From Gammaproteobacteria bacterium (GTDB lineage Bacteria; Pseudomonadota; Gammaproteobacteria; UBA9214), in NCBI GenBank assembly GCA_003454335.1, contig DMKK01000283.1, forward strand, positions 1 through 9,708: DNA of 9,708 bases, in the 5' to 3' direction. This document shows positions 6,183 to 9,708 of this stretch, in pieces. A program made the position numbers and the translations under genes. Each line of letters opens with the position of its first letter. The stretch's first letter is position 1. Below the pieces are notes generated by a model, which was not told the origin of the DNA, did not search any database, and was given only the letters and a program-made list of their open reading frames with translations.

Positions 6183-6749
6183 ATGACTGAAAAACTACAC
6201 GAACAGATTTCCGCGCTGGTTGATGATGAACTGGCTGAAGCCGAGCAGGTCTTGCTGATCAAACGGCTGGAAGGCGATGTCACATTACGTAACAGTCTGT
6301 TACGTTACCAGTTGATCAGCGATTCCCTGCAAAATCATTTGCCGCGCAGGATTGATCCCGATTTTAATATTGGCATCCAGCTGGCGCTGCAGGATGACCC
6401 GGATGTACAGGCCGGGCCTGCGAGGCTGACCAGGTTGTTCAAGCCGGTCGCCGGGCTTGCCATTGCGGCGTCTGTAGCGGTTGTGGCCGTGTTGTCACTC
6501 CAGTCCGTCCGTCAGGAAGTACCGTCGGCGACAGCAGCCATCGCCACGGCACCGGTGACAACTGAACCTGCCGGGTCGGACGTGGCCCCGTTGCTTGCAA
6601 ATAACCCTGACTATTCATCCTCCGATGCGCCGGGTCTGGATGTATACCTTGCTAATCATAATGAGTATGCAACGAATCGTGGCATGCAGGGCATGCTGCC
6701 GTACGTGCGCCTTGTTGGACATGATAAGCACGTTGATAATAAGGAATAA
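6183..6749 (+). CDS. rseA: Sigma-E anti-sigma factor RseA (MucA-like)
   Basis: A 188-residue single-pass inner-membrane protein that binds and inactivates RpoE. The cytoplasmic part (1-87) starts with the sigma-binding segment LHEQISALVDDELAEAE (5-21), typical of the RseA/MucA N-terminal domain. A transmembrane helix follows at about 88-107 (PVAGLAIAASVAVVAVLSL). The periplasmic part (108-188) has a low-complexity Ala/Thr/Ser stretch, then a conserved end, YLANHNEYATNRGMQGM (154-170) and PYVRLVGHD (173-181), as in RseA C-terminal domains that bind RseB. In the E. coli system DegS cuts the periplasmic part and RseP the membrane part; neither protease gene is in the window. It starts 20 bp after rpoE with a weak ribosome binding site (GAG at 6171-6173), so translation may depend partly on readthrough from rpoE. 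It is shorter than E. coli RseA (216 residues), mainly in the periplasmic part, and close to MucA (194). Confidence 0.94.
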   Translation: MTEKLHEQISALVDDELAEAEQVLLIKRLEGDVTLRNSLLRYQLISDSLQNHLPRRIDPDFNIGIQLALQDDPDVQAGPARLTRLFKPVAGLAIAASVAVVAVLSLQSVRQEVPSATAAIATAPVTTEPAGSDVAPLLANNPDYSSSDAPGLDVYLANHNEYATNRGMQGMLPYVRLVGHDKHVDNKE

Positions 6750-6756
6750 TTGCGTG
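6741..6756 (+). promoter_or_regulatory. Ribosome binding site and GTG start that fix the rseB N-terminus
   Basis: AAGGAA (6741-6746) overlaps the last codons of rseA, whose TAA is 6747-6749, and lies eight bases before a GTG at 6754. Starting there gives a clean signal peptide. The first ATG of the same frame is at 6595, far inside rseA, and would add 53 unrelated residues. The 4 bp gap and the embedded ribosome binding site suggest translational coupling of rseB to rseA. Confidence 0.8.
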
Positions 6757-7731
6757 AAATGGCTGTTGCCGGCCTTGCTGGCCGTTGCCGGGCAGGCCTT
6801 TGCCCAGGACGATGCGCGTCGCTGGCTGGGCGAGATGTCCAGTGCCTTGCGCTCACTTGATTATGATGGCACTTTTGTTTACCTGCACGATGGCAAGCTT
6901 GAAGCCATGCGCATCGTTCACCAGGCGGGTGAGTATGGCGAAATGGAGCGCCTGGTTTCTCTGACGGGCAGTCCCCGCGAGGTGTTGCGGGATGACCGGG
7001 TCGTTACCTGTATCATGGCCGATAGCAAGTCTGTCATGGTGGGGCAAAGCCACACCCGGCAGCCCTTTCCGGTCGTTCCCGGGGACCTGGACGGGCTGTC
7101 ACATTACTACCAGCTGCAGGAAGTCGGTGATGACCGCATGGCCGGATACCTGAGCCGTGTTATTTCGATTACACCAAAAGACAAGTTTCGTTACGGCTAC
7201 CGTTTCTGGATAGATGCCAGTAACTACATGTTGCTTAAATCTGATTTGACTGACGTGGATGGCAAGGCCATTGAGCAGGTCATGTTCACCCGCCTGAATG
7301 TCGGTGGCGGTATTCCTGTTGCTGCCCTGCAACCTTCCCTGACCGGTGACGGCTATAACTGGAGCCGTCAGGGTGCCGACAGTCAAAATCCTGCTGCCAG
7401 AACGGGCAAGCCTGGCTGGGCCGTGAAACGCTTGCCGGCCGGCTTCGAACTGACTGATTTTCAGCACAAGCGCATGCGCAAGGACGGTGCAAGTGTTGAG
7501 CACCTGGTATTCAGCGACGGTCTCGCAACCATGTCCGTCTACGTTGAAAAGTTGCAGTCAGACGATGATGCGTTCCAGGGTTTGTCGAGCATGGGTGCCA
7601 TGAATGCCTTTGGTGCAGTCGTCGAGGGTTATCAGGTCACTGTCGTTGGTGAGGTTCCGCCGGCAACGGTGCAGATGGTTGCCAGTTCTGTCGAATCCAC
7701 TGGTCCTGGCTCTGGCCCTGATCATGATTGA
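6754..7731 (+). CDS. rseB: Sigma-E regulatory protein RseB (MucB-like), periplasmic
   Basis: A periplasmic protein that binds the outer domain of RseA and shields it from proteolysis; in E. coli it releases RseA on sensing lipopolysaccharide or mislocalised lipoproteins. From the GTG at 6754 it has 325 residues, against about 318 in E. coli. The signal peptide is MKWLLPALLAVAGQAFA (1-17) with predicted cleavage before QDD. The large N-terminal LolA/LppX-like domain (about 20-190) includes LRSLDYDGTFVYLHDGKLEAM (32-52), a MucB/RseB hallmark, and YGYRFWIDASNYMLLKSDL (147-165). A linker containing TGKPGW leads into the small C-terminal domain (about 222-310), with RLPAGFELTDF (226-236) and HLVFSDGLATMSVYVE (250-265). 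The gene lies 4 bp after rseA, and its 3' end overlaps rseC by 8 bp, so the three Rse genes are probably co-translated. Confidence 0.95.
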   Translation: MKWLLPALLAVAGQAFAQDDARRWLGEMSSALRSLDYDGTFVYLHDGKLEAMRIVHQAGEYGEMERLVSLTGSPREVLRDDRVVTCIMADSKSVMVGQSHTRQPFPVVPGDLDGLSHYYQLQEVGDDRMAGYLSRVISITPKDKFRYGYRFWIDASNYMLLKSDLTDVDGKAIEQVMFTRLNVGGGIPVAALQPSLTGDGYNWSRQGADSQNPAARTGKPGWAVKRLPAGFELTDFQHKRMRKDGASVEHLVFSDGLATMSVYVEKLQSDDDAFQGLSSMGAMNAFGAVVEGYQVTVVGEVPPATVQMVASSVESTGPGSGPDHD

Positions 7732-8188
7732 AGAGTCCGGCAGGGTTGTGGCTGTGGAGGGTGATTTTGCCTGGATCGAGACTGTGCGCAAGTCTGCCTG
7801 CGGTGGCTGTGCCGTGCGCAAGGGGTGCGGGACATCGGCCATTGCAAAGATGTTTGGTCAGCGCCGGATGCAATTACAGGTGCTGAACCGCATCCATGCA
7901 CGCGTTGGTGATACCGTGGTGGTGGGTATTTCCGAATCAGGACTGGTGCGTGGTTCACTGGCGGTCTATGCAGCGCCGCTGGTCGGTCTGTTTGCCGGGG
8001 CGCTCGCCGGGCATCTCGCAGCGCAGTGGCTACTGGTTAGCGGGTCGGATCTGCTGGCGATTGGCGGGGGGCTGGCCGGGTTTTCAGCGGCACTGTTTTG
8101 GCTGCGGCGTTTCAGCCGGACCACAGCAAAAAATGTTGCCTATCAACCGGTGGTGTTACGACAGGAACTATCCACCGATATTAACTAG
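7724..8188 (+). CDS. rseC: SoxR-reducing / sigma-E system protein RseC (MucC-like)
   Basis: A 154-residue inner-membrane protein. The cytoplasmic N-terminal part (1-75) contains the family cysteine motif CGGCAVRKGCG (26-36), with C26, C29 and C35 in the same pattern as in E. coli RseC. Two transmembrane helices follow, at about 78-104 (YAAPLVGLFAGALAGHLAAQ) and 110-127, then a short basic cytoplasmic tail (WLRRFSRTTAK). E. coli RseC (159 residues) has a minor role in sigma-E control and works with the Rsx complex to reduce SoxR; the exact mechanism is poorly known. The start ATG at 7724 lies inside the last codons of rseB (stop 7729-7731), an 8 bp overlap in a different frame that points to translational coupling. 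An earlier in-frame ATG (7604) would lie deep in rseB and add unrelated residues. It aligns with E. coli RseC from the first residues (MIEESGRVV against MIKEWATVV). Confidence 0.93.
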   Translation: MIEESGRVVAVEGDFAWIETVRKSACGGCAVRKGCGTSAIAKMFGQRRMQLQVLNRIHARVGDTVVVGISESGLVRGSLAVYAAPLVGLFAGALAGHLAAQWLLVSGSDLLAIGGGLAGFSAALFWLRRFSRTTAKNVAYQPVVLRQELSTDIN

Positions 8189-8264
8189 GTGGGTAGCGTG
8201 TGTCAGGCTGCCGGTACTGATTGGTGGTGTGTTTTTTAATAATTTTTAGTATGGAGAGTCAGGT

Positions 8265-9695
8265 ATGTTGAATATTCGCAAGACGTCAATGGTTGCACTG
8301 ATAGCGGGTTTTTTCCTGTTGTGTCTGCAAGCTGCACAGGCAAACCACCTTCCCGGGTTTGTTGACCTGGTGAAGGAAACCAGTAGTGCTGTCGTCAATA
8401 TCAGTACCACGCAAAAAATAGATTCTGGCATGCCGCAGCTGCCGGAAGGCTTTGAGATGCCGGAGTTCCCTGAAGATAGCCCGTTCGGTGAGCTGTTTAA
8501 ATATTTCTTTGATCAGGATGAGGGCGATGAGCCCAGTTACCGGGATGCAAAGTCACTGGGGTCCGGATTTATTATCTCCAAGGACGGCTACGTGATGACC
8601 AATTACCATGTCGTGAAAGATGCCGACGAAATTATCGTGCGCCTGAGTGACCGGCGGGAACTGAAGGGCGAGGTGATTGGTGTAGACCAGCGCAGTGACG
8701 TGGCGTTGCTGAAAATCGAGGCAACCGGTCTGCCGGTTGTGAAGATTGGTAAATCGAGCGAACTGGAAGTGGGCGAATGGGTGCTGGCAATTGGTTCACC
8801 GTTTGGTTTTGATCATTCCGCAACCGCCGGCATTGTCAGCGCCAAGGGCCGCAGCCTGCCGAGTGAAAACTATGTTCCGTTTATCCAGACGGACGTTGCC
8901 ATCAACCCTGGTAATTCGGGTGGGCCGTTATTTAACCAGGAAGGTGAGGTGGTAGGTGTGAACTCACAGATCTACAGCCGTACCGGCGGTTACATGGGGC
9001 TGTCTTTTGCCATCCCGGTTGAGGTGGCAATGGACGTGGCAGACCAGTTGAAGACTGCCGGGCGGGTAAAGCGTGGCTGGCTGGGTGTGTTGATCCAGGA
9101 TGTGACGCTTGATCTGGCCGAGTCGTTTGGTATGCAGCATCCACGTGGGGCACTGGTGGCAAAGGTCATGCCGGACAGCCCTGCGATAAAGGCCGACATT
9201 GCGGTGGGTGATATCATTGTCGAATTCAATCACCAGGAAGTCCAGAGTTCTGCCAGCCTGCCACCCATTGTCGGCAGTTCGAATGTCGGCGTACCGTTAC
9301 CGGTTTCGATTATCCGCAATGGTCGTGAGCAGACGCTCAAAGTCACCCTGGGCGAATTGCCGGATGACTCGTCAGCTGCAAAGGTGACCAAAAAATCGGA
9401 AGAAGAGCAGACCAACCGGATCGGCTTCAGTGCCATTGACCTGACTGACGAGCAACAGGAGGCGCTTGAAATCCAGGGTGGGGTGCTGGTTACCCATGTT
9501 ATCAAGGGCCCGGCATCACAGGCAGGTATTCGCAAAGAAGATATTATCCTGAGTATTGACAGCAAGCCGGTGAAGAATCTCGATCAGTTCCAGAAACTGG
9601 TCAAGGGCTTGCCGGCAGGGAAATCGGTGGCCATGCTGATACAGCGAGAGGGCAGTCCGACTTTTCTTGCCATTAAAATACCGGCTGATGATTAA
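8265..9695 (+). CDS. mucD: Periplasmic Do-family serine endoprotease/chaperone (MucD/DegP-like)
   Basis: A 476-residue HtrA-family protease that degrades or refolds damaged periplasmic proteins; its length is close to that of Pseudomonas MucD (474). The signal peptide covers about 1-26 (hydrophobic 9-24, ending AAQA before NHLPGF). The trypsin-like domain (about 30-265) has the triad H115 in TNYHVV, D145 in SDVALLKI and S218 in GNSGGPLF. An acidic, proline-containing insert (55-93, PQLPEGFEMPEFPEDSPF) corresponds to the flexible LA-loop region. PDZ1 spans about 270-363 (starts RGWLGV), an acidic/lysine-rich linker about 366-384, and PDZ2 about 386-473 (GVLVTHVIKGPASQAGIRKEDIIL). Ribosome binding site GGAGA lies at 8253-8257, seven bases before the ATG. 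It is 76 bp after rseC with no convincing terminator between (a T-run at 8232-8237 lacks a stem), so it is probably the distal gene of the sigma-E operon. In Pseudomonas MucD restrains AlgU activation; this role is inferred from position. Proteins of the degP/degQ type are the alternative names. Confidence 0.95.
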   Translation: MLNIRKTSMVALIAGFFLLCLQAAQANHLPGFVDLVKETSSAVVNISTTQKIDSGMPQLPEGFEMPEFPEDSPFGELFKYFFDQDEGDEPSYRDAKSLGSGFIISKDGYVMTNYHVVKDADEIIVRLSDRRELKGEVIGVDQRSDVALLKIEATGLPVVKIGKSSELEVGEWVLAIGSPFGFDHSATAGIVSAKGRSLPSENYVPFIQTDVAINPGNSGGPLFNQEGEVVGVNSQIYSRTGGYMGLSFAIPVEVAMDVADQLKTAGRVKRGWLGVLIQDVTLDLAESFGMQHPRGALVAKVMPDSPAIKADIAVGDIIVEFNHQEVQSSASLPPIVGSSNVGVPLPVSIIRNGREQTLKVTLGELPDDSSAAKVTKKSEEEQTNRIGFSAIDLTDEQQEALEIQGGVLVTHVIKGPASQAGIRKEDIILSIDSKPVKNLDQFQKLVKGLPAGKSVAMLIQREGSPTFLAIKIPADD

Positions 9696-9708
9696 GCCGC
9701 TTGCGAGG

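Noticed and set aside
8164..8192. GGAACT near the end of rseC as a sigma-E promoter for mucD
   Set aside because: It lies in the rseC coding region, and the bases 15-17 downstream do not resemble a sigma-E -10 box.
8189..8264. Terminator between rseC and mucD
   Set aside because: There is a six-base T-run (8232-8237), but I see no stable GC-rich stem directly before it.

Overview
The window reads as a core chromosomal segment from a gammaproteobacterium. The strongest sign is the gene order nadB <- / -> rpoE-rseA-rseB-rseC, followed by a MucD-type periplasmic protease. This is the Pseudomonas-like nadB/algU-mucA-mucB-mucC-mucD arrangement, and the protein sequences fit it. Base composition looks moderately GC-rich and even across genes. 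I see no transposase, integrase, phage gene, tRNA, rRNA or CRISPR array. The exact lineage cannot be fixed from the sequence; a free-living, possibly Chromatiales-like gammaproteobacterium is a guess.

Left part (1-1731): the 5' half of a class I (iron-sulfur) fumarase runs leftwards out of the window. Diverging from it across a 132 bp promoter gap are a secreted TlpA/ResA-type thioredoxin-fold protein and a small acylphosphatase. A convergent gap (1732-1925) separates these from the next leftward block and holds a long imperfect palindrome at 1771-1849, built from tandem CACGGAA motifs.

Middle part (1926-5261): two leftward genes, probably co-transcribed in the order nadB then an MltF-like gene. 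They are L-aspartate oxidase (first step of de novo NAD synthesis) and a membrane-anchored lytic transglycosylase with an N-terminal solute-binding-type domain. A 325 bp divergent gap (5262-5586) follows. It carries a second type of palindromic repeat (5381-5441) and a candidate promoter for the sigma-E operon.

Right part (5587-9695): the envelope-stress module. RpoE is the sigma factor, RseA the membrane anti-sigma factor, RseB the periplasmic co-regulator that protects RseA, RseC an inner-membrane cysteine-motif protein, and MucD/DegP-like a periplasmic serine protease and chaperone with two PDZ domains. rseA-rseB are 4 bp apart and rseB-rseC overlap by 8 bp, so rpoE through rseC look like one translationally coupled operon. 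mucD follows after 76 bp. The last 13 bases (9696-9708) hold no recognisable feature; in related genomes lepA often lies downstream.

All genes look intact except the edge-truncated fumarase. I found no convincing undescribed multi-gene system. The items most worth a second look are the two intergenic palindromic repeats and the pairing of an MltF-type enzyme with nadB next to the sigma-E cluster.
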